Shown: positions 52,759 through 63,112, numbered from the stretch's first letter. The stretch is DNA of 64,000 nt from Accumulibacter sp. (GCF_036625195.1 NZ_JAZKUG010000001.1:1612001-1676000), one strand, 5' to 3'. Notes: a model not told the origin generated them from the letters alone. A program made the numbers and translations.

Positions 52759-53074
52759 CGGCGCCGGCACCACTCGGTAAGGGCCTGAGGGCGCTGCGAA
52801 CGGCGCATGCGCGGCGGTCTGCCTGCGTCGATGTGAGCGATGGTCATGGGCTTCAATGGGGCGAAGTCTCCGCCTGGCGTGTGTGGTGATGGTCGTGCAT
52901 GCCTTGGTCAGGGGCCGGGATGCCAGGCGGCAACCCGTTTTGGTGGAATCTTCGCATCAAACGCGAGATTAATCAAAGACCCTGCTAACATCGCCCAAGT
53001 CTGCCGCCGCAGACCGCGCAGCAAGTGCAGCGGTGCAGTGCTGCGACGGCGATCCGTGAGGGCAGGGGGCATCC
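52759..53074. promoter_or_regulatory. Divergent intergenic region between glk and the FAD-linked oxidase
   Basis: About 315 bases that must hold promoters for the glycogen operon to the left and the oxidase to the right. The half next to the oxidase is less GC-rich (around 52940-53000, including GAGATTAATCAAAG and CTAACATC) and could hold the rightward promoter, but no -35/-10 pair of good spacing stands out. No operator or riboswitch fold was recognised. Confidence 0.35.
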
Positions 53075-54484
53075 GTGGATGACAAAAGTCTGATCAGCAG
53101 GCTCGGTGAAGTGGTTGGTGAGGCGAATGTGCTGGTTGCAGCCGACGCCGTGGCCGGACATCTCGTTGACTGGCGGGGTCGCTATCGCGGGACGGCGCTC
53201 TGCGTCGTCAAACCGGCGACCGCGGCCGCCGTGTCAGCCGTGGTGAGGCTGTGTGCGCAGGCTGGCGTGGCGATGGTGCCGCAGGGTGGAAACACCAGCC
53301 TCTGCGGCGCGGCGACGCCGGCTGCCGACGGCCGCTCGGTGGTGATCAGCCTGGCGCGGTTGAACCGCGTGCGGGCGATCGATGTGGCGAACGACACGAT
53401 CACCGTCGAGGCGGGTTGCCTTCTGCAGCAAGTGCAGGAGGCTGCCGCTGCGGCCGGTCGGCTGTTTCCACTGTCACTCGCCGCCGAGGGAAGTTGCCAG
53501 ATCGGTGGCAATCTGTCGACCAATGCCGGTGGTGTGCAGGTTCTGCGTTACGGTACGGCGCGCCAGTTGACGCTGGGTCTCGAGGTGGTCATGCCAAGTG
53601 GCGAGGTTTGGGATGGTCTGCGTGCCCTGCGCAAGGACAACACCGGTTACGACCTCAAGCAACTATTCATCGGCGCCGAAGGTACGCTCGGCATCATCAC
53701 TGCCGCCGTGTTGCGGCTCTTTCCCTGGCCACGGGCGAAGGCGACCGCCTGGCTGGCGATTGCTGCACCGGAGATGGCGGTGCGCGTGCTGGTCGCCCTG
53801 CAGGATCGTTTCGGTCCGGCGCTGACCGCCTGCGAACTGGTGTCCGGCGTCGCGCTGGGACTGGTTCGCCAGCACATCCCCGGTCCGCACCCGACACTCG
53901 TTGACAGTCCATGGCATCTTCTGGTCGAGCTGTCCGCTGGCGGCGATGAGGCTTCCCTGCGCGAGGAGCTGACGTCCTTCCTGGCGAGCATGATCGACGA
54001 CGGACGCATCGCCGACGCGGTGTTGGCGCAGAGCGGCGAGCAGGCACGGCGGTTGTGGACGCTGCGCGAGAGCATTGGCGAGGCGCAGCGGATCGAGGGC
54101 CCGAGCATCAAGCACGATGTTTCGCTGCCGATCTCGCGCCTGCCGGAGTTCATCGAGCGAGCGGATCGTGCATTGGTCGAGGCTTTTCCGGGCATCAGGA
54201 TGGTCACCTTTGGCCATATTGGCGACGGCAATCTGCACTACAACCAGTCGCGACCGACCGCAGGTGGCCGCGCCTCGTTTCTCGCCGCGCAGCCGCAGGT
54301 CAACCGCGTCGTGCATGACCTCGTGGACGAGTTCGGTGGGAGCATCAGTGCCGAGCACGGCATCGGTCAGCTGAAGCGCGCCGAACTGCTGCGCTACAGG
54401 ACGCCGCTGGAGATTTGCATGATGCGCGCGGTCAAGGACGCTCTCGATCCGCGAGGGTTGATGAATCCCGGCAAGGTGCTGTGA
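53075..54484 (+). CDS. FAD-binding oxidase, D-2-hydroxyacid (2-hydroxyglutarate/lactate) dehydrogenase type
   Basis: A 469-residue flavoenzyme of the GlcD/D-2-hydroxyglutarate dehydrogenase family. The FAD-binding PCMH domain (about residues 35-215) has PQGGNTSLCGAA and NLSTNAGGVQVLRYGT; the C-terminal FAD-oxidase domain has FGHIGDGNLHYN, with metal-binding His, and SAEHGIGQLK. It oxidises a D-2-hydroxy acid to the keto acid; which one cannot be told. No iron-sulfur partner (glcF) is next to it. The GTG start follows GCAGGGGGC. It converges with hslO across 21 bases. Confidence 0.9.
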   Translation: MDDKSLISRLGEVVGEANVLVAADAVAGHLVDWRGRYRGTALCVVKPATAAAVSAVVRLCAQAGVAMVPQGGNTSLCGAATPAADGRSVVISLARLNRVRAIDVANDTITVEAGCLLQQVQEAAAAAGRLFPLSLAAEGSCQIGGNLSTNAGGVQVLRYGTARQLTLGLEVVMPSGEVWDGLRALRKDNTGYDLKQLFIGAEGTLGIITAAVLRLFPWPRAKATAWLAIAAPEMAVRVLVALQDRFGPALTACELVSGVALGLVRQHIPGPHPTLVDSPWHLLVELSAGGDEASLREELTSFLASMIDDGRIADAVLAQSGEQARRLWTLRESIGEAQRIEGPSIKHDVSLPISRLPEFIERADRALVEAFPGIRMVTFGHIGDGNLHYNQSRPTAGGRASFLAAQPQVNRVVHDLVDEFGGSISAEHGIGQLKRAELLRYRTPLEICMMRAVKDALDPRGLMNPGKVL

Positions 54485-54505
54485 GCGCCGGACGATGCTC
54501 GTGCA

Positions 54506-55375
54506 TCAGTGCCGTGTCGTCGGCGGGGTCACCGCCGGGTCGGCAAACAGCTCGTCAATCGCCCGTGCATCGAAACGGTACTCGCGATTGCAGATTTCAT
54601 CCCTGATCAGCACTTCACCGTGCTCGTGCAGGGTGGCGTAGACTTCGCTCGCCCCGAGGGTGCGCAGCAGCGCGCGCGCCTTCTGCCAGTCCTCGGGGCA
54701 GTTGAGGGTGACGCCTTGCGCGGCAAAGAGGCGGATCGTTTCCTCGGGGAAGAGTCGTGGCAAGAGATCCTCGGCCGCCAGCGAGAGCAGCTCCGAACGA
54801 CCGATCGTTGCCGCCAGCGCCTCCGCTCGTACCCAGCCGTCGGCATCGCGTTCCGCTGCCGTCGGCAGTTTCTGCAGCAGCATGCCGGCAGCCGCTTCGT
54901 CCGACACCGCCAGGAAGAGGCGCGCCGGTTGCTGCACCGACTGCCCCAGGTAGTGTTCGAAGACCCCGGCGATGCTTTCGCCATCGATCGGCACGATGCT
55001 CTGGTAGGGCTCGCGCATTGTCGGCATGTCGAGCACGAGCAGCATCTGACCATCGCCGAGCATCTCACGCAGGGACGCTTCCACCATGGTTTGCGCGCAC
55101 TTTGCCATGCCGCGAACCTGCAGTTGCTCGTTGCAATCGATGACCAGCAGAGAGATTGGACCGTTGCCGCGCAACTGGATCGTCAACCGTCCGGGCTGCT
55201 TGAGACTGCTGCCGACGAGCAGGGTACTGGCAGACAGTTCGCCAAGCAGTCGTGCCACCGGCAGCGGGTAGCCGCGACCCTCGAGGAGCTTCTGCCAGAC
55301 CGGGCCAAGGCGCACCAAGGTACCGGCGATGTCTAGATCGTCCAGCAGGAAGCGGTGCAGGCAGTCGGTGGTCAT
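54506..55375 (-). CDS. hslO: Hsp33-family chaperone with half of its zinc site replaced
   Basis: A 289-residue protein with the full Hsp33 core (FLLDDLDIAGTLVRLGPVWQ, KQPGRLTIQLRGNGPISLLV, GESIAGVFEHYL). In family members four C-terminal cysteines (C-x-C and C-x-x-C) bind zinc and act as the oxidation switch. Here C226 and C262 remain, 36 residues apart as in E. coli, but their partners are Glu228 (NCPED) and Asp259 (RDEIC). The classic disulfide switch cannot form as described. The protein may still chaperone, may bind metal through Cys/acid ligands, or may be constitutive. The rest of the linker region (LLRTLG) is conserved. Confidence 0.88.
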   Translation of the reverse strand: MTTDCLHRFLLDDLDIAGTLVRLGPVWQKLLEGRGYPLPVARLLGELSASTLLVGSSLKQPGRLTIQLRGNGPISLLVIDCNEQLQVRGMAKCAQTMVEASLREMLGDGQMLLVLDMPTMREPYQSIVPIDGESIAGVFEHYLGQSVQQPARLFLAVSDEAAAGMLLQKLPTAAERDADGWVRAEALAATIGRSELLSLAAEDLLPRLFPEETIRLFAAQGVTLNCPEDWQKARALLRTLGASEVYATLHEHGEVLIRDEICNREYRFDARAIDELFADPAVTPPTTRH

Positions 55376-55525
55376 GGGCGACCACGCGCTACCACCGCCG
55401 GGCAGCAGGGCCCCGCCGGTGCAGAGGACCAGACCGGCGCAGCCCGCCTGCAGCTGTCACGCGTTGCCAGCCGACGCGCGGGGTGCGCATGGCGCGCAGC
55501 TGGCTTTCCGCCATGCATGTCGTTT

Positions 55526-56623
55526 TCAGGACACTTCGAGCATGCGGTCGAGTGCCAGCCTGGCGAGTTCCCGCTCATGCTCGGGTACGCGGATCTGGTT
55601 GACCACCGTGCCGTCCGCCAGGTTTTCCAGCGTCCATGCCAGGTGTTGCGGGTCGATGCGTTGCATCGTGGAACACATGCAGACCGTCGGTGCCATGAAC
55701 TGGACGATCTTGCCCTCGTGTCTGACCTCCTCGGCGAGACGGTTGACCAGATTGAGCTCGGTGCCGACCAGCCATCGCGTGTTGGCAGCGGCGTCCTTGA
55801 TCGTCCGCACGATGTGTTCGGTCGAACCGACGAAGTCCGATTGTCGGCAGACCTCGAAGCTGCACTCCGGGTGCGAGATCACCAGACCGTCCGGATGCTG
55901 ATTGCGGAAACGCAGGATGTGCGCTGGCTGGAACATCTGGTGTACCGAGCAGTGTCCCTTCCAGAGCAGCAGTCGGGCGGCGTGGATCTGCTGCGGGGTC
56001 AGGCCGCCCAACTCGAGGTCCGGATCCCAGACCACCATCTCGTCGAGAGGGATGCCCATCTGGAAGCCGGTCCAGCGGCCCAGATGCTGGTCGGGGAAGA
56101 AGAGGATCTTTTCCCGGCGGGCGAAGGCCCAAGTGGCGATCTTGCCTGCGTTGGAGGAGGTGCAGACGATGCCGCCATGTTCGCCGCAGAAGGCCTTGAG
56201 GTCGGCCGCCGAATTGATATAGGTCACCGGAGTGACGACTTGATCCACTTCGATCACCTCGCCAAGCTCACGCCAGCAGCGTTCGACCTTGGCGAGATTC
56301 GCCATGTCGGCCATCGAGCAGCCAGCAGCCAAGTCTGGCAGGATGGCGATCTGGTCGGGTTTGGACATGATGTCGGCGACTTCGGCCATGAAGTGGACGC
56401 CGCAAAAAACGATGAGGTGCGAATCGGTGTTGGCTGCCAGACGCGACAGCTTGAGTGAATCGCCGGTCAGGTCAGCGTACTGATAGACGTCGGCGCGCTG
56501 GTAATGGTGACAGAGGAGCACGACCTCGTTTCCGAGGCGCGCGCGCGCGGTACGGATGCGCTGGTGGCAGGCGTCGTCCTGCAACCGGTTGAACTTGTCG
56601 AAGCTGATGGTGGCGGTCTGCAT
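55526..56623 (-). CDS. nadA: Quinolinate synthase NadA
   Basis: A 365-residue iron-sulfur enzyme condensing iminoaspartate and dihydroxyacetone phosphate to quinolinate for NAD synthesis. Landmarks are VVLLCHHYQRADV, CGVHFMAEVADI, LPDLAAGCSM, the 4Fe-4S cysteines in IVCTSSNAGK, SHPECSFEV and TVCMCSTM, and GTELNLVNRL. The ATG at 56623 (MQTATISFDKF) is preferred over one 16 codons upstream. nadB and nadC are not in the window. The rhodanese gene upstream is on the same strand. Confidence 0.94.
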   Translation of the reverse strand: MQTATISFDKFNRLQDDACHQRIRTARARLGNEVVLLCHHYQRADVYQYADLTGDSLKLSRLAANTDSHLIVFCGVHFMAEVADIMSKPDQIAILPDLAAGCSMADMANLAKVERCWRELGEVIEVDQVVTPVTYINSAADLKAFCGEHGGIVCTSSNAGKIATWAFARREKILFFPDQHLGRWTGFQMGIPLDEMVVWDPDLELGGLTPQQIHAARLLLWKGHCSVHQMFQPAHILRFRNQHPDGLVISHPECSFEVCRQSDFVGSTEHIVRTIKDAAANTRWLVGTELNLVNRLAEEVRHEGKIVQFMAPTVCMCSTMQRIDPQHLAWTLENLADGTVVNQIRVPEHERELARLALDRMLEVS

Positions 56624-56779
56624 GGGTGGTGTTCGAGTCGATGTGGGTAAAAGCCCGGCCGGACGGGGCAATCGGTTCTCGGGGCATGCGCGTCAAAGCT
56701 GTGCGCCGCCAGGCTGCAGCACCGCTTCCTTCCACCCCGCGCACTGTGGCAGGCTGGCGATGTTGCGTTGCACGCGCTC

Positions 56780-57229
56780 TCAGCTCCGCCAAGGCAGGCC
56801 GGCGTGGCGCCAGCCGCCCAGCCTGCCGCGCTGGCCGCTGGCGTCGACATCCCCTTCGAACCCCTCGAGCACGTTGTAGCATTCGCGCTGCATGGCCTGT
56901 GTGGCGAGCGCGGCGGCGTGGTGCGAGCGCGCTCCGCTGCGGCAGATGAACAGCAGCAGCGCTTCCCGATCGGTCTGTTGCTTGAGCTGGGCAAGGAAGT
57001 GGGAGTTTGGCCGGCTGTCCGGGTACCCCATCCATTCGATCTCGATGGCGCCGGGGATTCTGCCCACCCAATCCCACTCGGCCCGTGTGCGCACGTCAAC
57101 CAACCGGGCTCCGGGCGCCAGTTGCCAGACCTCGAACGCTTCACGTGGCGTCAGGGCGCCGCCGTAAGGCAAGCCGAGTTCCTGTCCGCGCTCGTGGGCA
57201 AGTTGCAGCAGGTCGCTCAGTCTTCCCAT
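56780..57229 (-). CDS. Rhodanese-like domain protein
   Basis: A 149-residue single-domain rhodanese. The active-site loop is CRSGARS, with the Cys that would carry a persulfide, and VDVRTRAEWDWVGRIPG is the typical CH2A-like strand before it. The closing part YNVLEGFEGDVD and GWRHAGLPW is common in bacterial stand-alone forms. It moves sulfane sulfur to an unknown acceptor. Located 156 bases upstream of nadA and divergent from glnA. Confidence 0.9.
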   Translation of the reverse strand: MGRLSDLLQLAHERGQELGLPYGGALTPREAFEVWQLAPGARLVDVRTRAEWDWVGRIPGAIEIEWMGYPDSRPNSHFLAQLKQQTDREALLLFICRSGARSHHAAALATQAMQRECYNVLEGFEGDVDASGQRGRLGGWRHAGLPWRS

Positions 57230-57332
57230 GGTGTCTGTCGAGACCTCGTTGGAGCAAATGCTTCAAAGCTCGGAGTATAAATCACTTGCTTCGTTCCCGG
57301 CGCGCCCGCGTGATGGCTGCAGGACAGTAGGG

Positions 57333-57351
57333 GCGCACCTCGATGGTGCGC
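57333..57351 (+). promoter_or_regulatory. NtrC-binding site 1 upstream of glnA
   Basis: GCGCACC-TCGAT-GGTGCGC is a perfect inverted repeat and matches the NtrC consensus GCACC-N5-GGTGC exactly. It sits about 100 bases upstream of the sigma-54 promoter, the standard enhancer distance. Confidence 0.85.
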
Positions 57352-57363
57352 GAGTTCCGGGGT

Positions 57364-57380
57364 TGCACCATTGCTGTGCG
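57364..57380 (+). promoter_or_regulatory. NtrC-binding site 2 upstream of glnA
   Basis: TGCACC-ATTGC-TGTGCG matches the NtrC site with one weak position in the right arm. Its centre is 30 bases from that of site 1, about three helical turns, which allows two dimers to bind side by side on one face and assemble the active oligomer. Confidence 0.7.
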
Positions 57381-57442
57381 CACAAAATGCCTGATCGTGT
57401 CCCGGGACGTTGTGGCACAATGATCCGTCGGTCGGGAAGCTA

Positions 57443-57459
57443 TTGGCACGTTTTGTGCT
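57443..57459 (+). promoter_or_regulatory. Sigma-54 promoter of glnA
   Basis: TTGGCACGTTTTGTGCT carries the GG of the -24 and the GC of the -12 element twelve bases apart, as sigma-54 requires. Transcription would start near 57470, giving a leader of about 50 bases before the glnA ATG. With the NtrC sites upstream it makes a complete nitrogen-controlled promoter. Confidence 0.88.
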
Positions 57460-57522
57460 AGTTCCTTCGCGCAACGATTTTCTACTGTCGCCGCTGACCC
57501 CGGCATCTGTTCAGGAGACCCT

Positions 57523-58941
57523 TTGATGGCAAGCCCGCAAGACGTGATCAAGATGGTGAAGGACAATGAAGCGAAGTTCGTCGACTTCCGCTTTACGGAT
57601 ACCCGTGGCAAGGAGCAGCACGTGACCGTTCCGGTCAGCGCTTTCGATGAAGAGAAGTTCGAGAATGGCCACGCCTTCGATGGCTCGTCGATCGCCGGCT
57701 GGAAGGGGATTCAGGCGTCGGACATGCAACTGATGCCCGATCCGGCGACGGCATACGTCGACCCGTTCTTCGACGAGACGACGGTCGTGCTCACGTGCGA
57801 CGTCGTCGATCCGGCAGACGGTCGTGGCTATGATCGCGACCCGCGCTCGATCGCCAAGCGGGCAGAGGCCTACCTGAAATCGTGTGGTATTGGCGACACG
57901 GCCTACTTCGGGCCCGAGCCCGAGTTCTTCATCTTCGACTCCGTTGCCTGGAACGTTGACATGTCCGGCTGCAACCTGAAGATCTACTCCCAGGAGGCGG
58001 CTTGGACCAGCGGCGAAAAGTCCGAGGGCGAGGGCGGCACAGGTCACCGGCCGGGGATCAAGGGCGGCTACTTCCCCGTGCCGCCGGTCGACAGCCTGCA
58101 CGATATCCGCTCGGCAATGGTCCTGACCCTGGAAACGATTGGTGTGCCGGTCGAAGTGCATCACCACGAGGTCGCCACTGCGGGTCAGTGCGAAATCGGC
58201 ACCCTTTTCAACACCTTGGTGAAGCGTGCCGACTGGACGCAGATCCTGAAGTATGTCGTGCATAACGTCGCGCATCAGTACGGCAAGACGGCCACTTTCA
58301 TGCCGAAGCCGATCGTTGGGGACAATGGTTCGGGGATGCACGTCCACCAGTCGATCTGGAAGGATGGCAAGAACCTCTTTGCCGGCAATGGTTACGCCGG
58401 CCTGTCGGAACTCGCCCTGTTCTACATCGGTGGCATCATCAAGCACGCCAAGGCACTCAACGCCATCACCAATCCGGGCACGAATTCGTACAAGCGGCTG
58501 GTGCCGCACTACGAAGCGCCGGTCAAGCTCGCCTACTCGGCAAAGAACCGTTCGGCGTCGATTCGCGTGCCGCACGTGGCTTCCGACAAGGCACGGCGGA
58601 TCGAAACCCGCTTCCCGGATCCGATCGCCAATCCCTATCTGTGCTTTTCGGCGCTGTTGATGGCGGGTCTTGACGGCATCCAGAACCGCATTCATCCGGG
58701 CGATCCCGCCGACAAGAACCTTTACGACCTGCCACCGGAAGAGGATGCAAAGATCCCGACCGTCTGCGCCAGTCTCGAGGAGGCGTTGGCGGCGCTCGAC
58801 AAGGATCGTGACTTCCTGACGCGTGGTGGCGTGTTCTCCGACGACTGGATCGATGCCTACATCGAACTGAAGATGGATGAGGTCAACAAGGTTCGCATGA
58901 CCACCCACCCGGTGGAGTTCGACCTGTACTACAGCTGCTGA
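57523..58941 (+). CDS. glnA: Glutamine synthetase type I
   Basis: A 472-residue GS that makes glutamine from glutamate, ammonia and ATP, forming dodecamers in the cytoplasm. Signatures: FDGSSIAGWKGIQASDM, FGPEPEFFIFD, HHHEVATAGQCEIG, GSGMHVHQSIWKDG and NPGTNSYKRLVP. The adenylylation Tyr is in KNLYDLPPEE, so activity can be switched by GlnE. Length is typical (469-472). GGAGACC lies nine bases before the ATG. The sigma-54 promoter and NtrC sites upstream imply induction under nitrogen limitation by the NtrBC pair encoded just downstream. Confidence 0.97.
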   Translation: MMASPQDVIKMVKDNEAKFVDFRFTDTRGKEQHVTVPVSAFDEEKFENGHAFDGSSIAGWKGIQASDMQLMPDPATAYVDPFFDETTVVLTCDVVDPADGRGYDRDPRSIAKRAEAYLKSCGIGDTAYFGPEPEFFIFDSVAWNVDMSGCNLKIYSQEAAWTSGEKSEGEGGTGHRPGIKGGYFPVPPVDSLHDIRSAMVLTLETIGVPVEVHHHEVATAGQCEIGTLFNTLVKRADWTQILKYVVHNVAHQYGKTATFMPKPIVGDNGSGMHVHQSIWKDGKNLFAGNGYAGLSELALFYIGGIIKHAKALNAITNPGTNSYKRLVPHYEAPVKLAYSAKNRSASIRVPHVASDKARRIETRFPDPIANPYLCFSALLMAGLDGIQNRIHPGDPADKNLYDLPPEEDAKIPTVCASLEEALAALDKDRDFLTRGGVFSDDWIDAYIELKMDEVNKVRMTTHPVEFDLYYSC

Positions 58942-58954
58942 GCCAGAGTGATTT

Positions 58955-58985
58955 CGCGAAGGACGGGCAGCGCCCGTCCTTCGCG
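58955..58985 (+). terminator. Strong hairpin after glnA
   Basis: CGCGAAGGACGGGC and GCCCGTCCTTCGCG form a perfect 14-bp stem around the loop AGC, starting 13 bases after the glnA stop. No T run follows (CGTCTACC), so it may end transcription inefficiently, or protect the glnA message while letting some transcription reach glnL and glnG. Confidence 0.6.
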
Positions 58986-59122
58986 CGTCTACCGATCGAC
59001 CTCCTTCCGCGTTAGTATTGCTGCCGATTGGTCACCATGGTGACAGCCGTGGGACCGCACCGATCGCTGCCACGCCCGTTGCGGTCCGCGGTTCGGCCGG
59101 CGCCAGGAGGAATTCGACGACG

Positions 59123-59611
59123 ATGAGACGACTGCCACGCCTGCTCTGCGCGCTTGCGCTGTCGCTGTCTGCCTGGATGCAGGCGACAGCCCAGGACATC
59201 TACAAGTGCGTCGATGCCGAGGGCCATACGACGTACTCGAACGTTCCGACCAGAAGCTGCCGCAAGCTGGTCCTGGATCCCGTCAACCTTGCCCCGGCTT
59301 CACGACAACCTGCGGCCAAGTCGGCCACCCCGGGCAACTTCCCGAAGGTCGACGAGCAGACGCAGAAGTCACGGGACGGCGATCGCCGGCGTATCCTCGA
59401 CACCGAGCTGGCTGCCGAGCAAAAGAATCTCGAGCAGGCCAAACAGGAACTGGCTCAGCAGGAAGGGACTGTCCTGCCCAACGAGCGAATGCAGGGCGGT
59501 GGAATCAGCGGTGGCAAGGTGCAGGAGCGGCTGCAACCGTACAAGGACAAGGTGGCGCTGCACCAGCGCAACATCGAGGCCATCCAGAAAGAGATCGCCA
59601 ATCTGCGCTGA
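59123..59611 (+). CDS. DUF4124 domain exported protein
   Basis: A 162-residue protein with a signal peptide (RLLCALALSLSAWMQATAQ). The short DUF4124 domain follows at once: DIYKCVDAEGHTTYSNVPTR, with a second Cys a few residues on. The second half is a charged coiled coil (EQKNLEQAKQELAQQE and VALHQRNIEAIQKEIANL). Function is unknown; such proteins are periplasmic. Its place between glnA and glnL is common in betaproteobacteria. Confidence 0.82.
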   Translation: MRRLPRLLCALALSLSAWMQATAQDIYKCVDAEGHTTYSNVPTRSCRKLVLDPVNLAPASRQPAAKSATPGNFPKVDEQTQKSRDGDRRRILDTELAAEQKNLEQAKQELAQQEGTVLPNERMQGGGISGGKVQERLQPYKDKVALHQRNIEAIQKEIANLR

Positions 59612-59687
59612 GCGCGGCGCCGACGGCCAGACGCCGGTCTCGCTTGGCCAAGCGTTCACCAGTTTGCCAGCGAGATTTTGCCAGCCA

Positions 59688-60764
59688 ATGCCTGACGATC
59701 CAGCGAATCCATTCGGCGGCCTTGACCTGCTTTCGTCGGCCGTGCTCCTGCTCGACGAGAAGCTGGAAATCCGCTATCTCAATCCCGCCGCCGAGAATCT
59801 GCTCGAGATCAGTCAGAAGGTCTTCTTTGGCTGTCGTCTTGACGGCGTGATGGAATGTCCGCCGAAGCTGCTCGCGGCACTCGACAGCGTGTCCGTCCAC
59901 GGCTGGAGTTACAGCGGGCAGAATGTCGAGTTGCGGCTGGCTGGCGGCAACATGCTGCAATTGAACTGCGCGGTGAACCCCGTCGAAGCGCCGAACGTTC
60001 GCCTGCTCATCGAGCTCTGGCCGATCGACCAGCAACTCCGGGCGACACGTGAGGAGCGCTTGGTCGAGCAGCAGCAGGCCAGTCGTGAGTTGATCCGGAA
60101 CCTCGTCCATGAGATCAAGAATCCACTCGGAGGGATCCGCGGCGCGGCGCAGTTGCTCGAGCGCGAACTCGGCAATCCCGGGCTGCATGAATACACTCAG
60201 GTGATCATCAAGGAAGCGGACCGCCTGCAGGAACTGATGCGTCGGCTGCTCTCGCCACATCGGCCGATGCAGCCGGGCCCGGTGAATATCCACGAAATTC
60301 TCGAGCGCGTGCGCAGCTTGCTGACGGCCGAGTTCCCAAGCATCCTCGCCGTGCGCAGGGACTACGATACCAGCCTGCCGGAACTCGTCGGCGATCGTGA
60401 ACAGCTGATCCAGGTCTTCCTGAACATTGCCCGGAACGCTGCCCAGGCGATTACGAGGCAGACTGGCCGCGGCGGGCCATCGGGGCCCGGACAGATCACG
60501 CTGCGCACGCGTGCAGCGCGTCAGGTGACGCTGTTCAAACGACGCCATCGATTGGCACTCGAGGTGCACGTGATCGACGACGGCCCGGGAATCGCCGAGG
60601 AGATTCGCGAGCGCATGTTCTACCCCCTGGTTTCTGGCCGAGCCGGGGGAAGCGGCCTTGGGTTGACGCTGGCGCAGAGTTTTGTCCAGCAGCACCAGGG
60701 GACGATCGAGTGTGCGAGTCGGCCGGGCCACACCTGTTTCACGATTCGTTTGCCGCTTGGTTGA
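59688..60764 (+). CDS. glnL: Nitrogen regulation sensor kinase NtrB
   Basis: A 358-residue cytoplasmic histidine kinase without membrane segments, as expected for NtrB. A PAS domain (about residues 10-110) is followed by the H box LVHEIKNPLGGIRGAAQLL, whose His is phosphorylated, then N (NIARNAAQAI), G1 (DDGPGIAEEI) and G2 (GSGLGLTLAQ) boxes. It phosphorylates NtrC when PII signals nitrogen shortage. The ATG at 59688 gives MPDDPANPFGGLDLLSSAVL. glnG begins 41 bases after it. Confidence 0.94.
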   Translation: MPDDPANPFGGLDLLSSAVLLLDEKLEIRYLNPAAENLLEISQKVFFGCRLDGVMECPPKLLAALDSVSVHGWSYSGQNVELRLAGGNMLQLNCAVNPVEAPNVRLLIELWPIDQQLRATREERLVEQQQASRELIRNLVHEIKNPLGGIRGAAQLLERELGNPGLHEYTQVIIKEADRLQELMRRLLSPHRPMQPGPVNIHEILERVRSLLTAEFPSILAVRRDYDTSLPELVGDREQLIQVFLNIARNAAQAITRQTGRGGPSGPGQITLRTRAARQVTLFKRRHRLALEVHVIDDGPGIAEEIRERMFYPLVSGRAGGSGLGLTLAQSFVQQHQGTIECASRPGHTCFTIRLPLG

Positions 60765-60805
60765 ACATCCTGGCAGGTTTCTTGCTACAGCTTCAGGACA
60801 TTCTG

Positions 60806-62254
<1,449 letters not shown>

Positions 62255-62305
62255 AGAGCGGAATTATCGGCGATAATTGCCGGCGTTGCTTCGGATTGCC
62301 CAACG

Positions 62306-63112
62306 ATGGCCCAGTTCGTTTCCGCTTGTCAGATCGATCCCGGATGCCTTGTCCCGCTGCTGGGTCTGGCGCGTGGCCGTTTCACGGTCGAGGCGCTGGC
62401 CGCATGCGGTTCGACCAGCAGCGTGCTTCTCGAGCGTGCCCGACAGGGTGCCCCATCGGGTTCGGTGCTGATTGCCGACGAACAGACTGCAGGCCGTGGC
62501 CGGCGTGGCCGCAGCTGGCTGTCGTCGCCGTCCGCCGGCCTGACCTTCTCCGTGCTCTGGCGTTTCAGCGGTGGCGTTACCCGACTGGCCGGTCTGTCGC
62601 TGGCGGTCGGCCTGGCGGTGGCACGTGCGCTCAAGCGGATTGGTGCCACCGGTGTCGGGCTGAAGTGGCCCAACGACATCCTGTTCGACGACGGCAAGCT
62701 TGGCGGCATCTTGGTTGAACTGGAATCCGTGCCAGCGGGAATGTTGGCGGTGATCGGCATTGGTCTCAACCTGCAAATGCCGCCCATCGGTGAGGAGGAG
62801 TTCATTCACCCGCCAGCGGCCCTGTCGCAGGCGCTGTCACCACTGCCGGAGCGACACCGGTTGCTGGCAGATTTGATGATCGAACTGGCAGCAGTTCTAG
62901 ACCGCTTCGACGCCGGCGGTTTCGCCGTTCTGCGAGCCGACTGGCAGCAGCAGCATGCGTGGCAGAATCGGCCGGTACGCCTGCTGGACGGCGACCGCAT
63001 CGATCGTCAGGGAACCTGCCTTGGCGCAGACGAGGATGGTGCGCTGCTGTTGCAGACGGCAAACGGTATCGAGCGTTGCCTGTCCGGCGATCTGTCACTG
63101 CGCGTCGCATGA
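62306..63112 (+). CDS. birA: Biotin--[acetyl-CoA-carboxylase] ligase, monofunctional
   Basis: A 268-residue ligase that activates biotin with ATP and transfers it to the biotin carrier protein of acetyl-CoA carboxylase. Motifs are ADEQTAGRGRRGRSW (biotinyl-AMP loop), GLKWPNDILF and LGGILVELE, then the C-terminal SH3-like cap. The N-terminal HTH repressor domain of E. coli BirA is absent; only about 20 nonconserved residues precede the catalytic part. It starts 51 bases after glnG, and coaX overlaps its end. Confidence 0.94.
   Translation: MAQFVSACQIDPGCLVPLLGLARGRFTVEALAACGSTSSVLLERARQGAPSGSVLIADEQTAGRGRRGRSWLSSPSAGLTFSVLWRFSGGVTRLAGLSLAVGLAVARALKRIGATGVGLKWPNDILFDDGKLGGILVELESVPAGMLAVIGIGLNLQMPPIGEEEFIHPPAALSQALSPLPERHRLLADLMIELAAVLDRFDAGGFAVLRADWQQQHAWQNRPVRLLDGDRIDRQGTCLGADEDGALLLQTANGIERCLSGDLSLRVA

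Noticed and set aside
52774..53074. Riboswitch or sRNA between glk and the oxidase
   Set aside because: No conserved fold or known motif could be recognised by eye.
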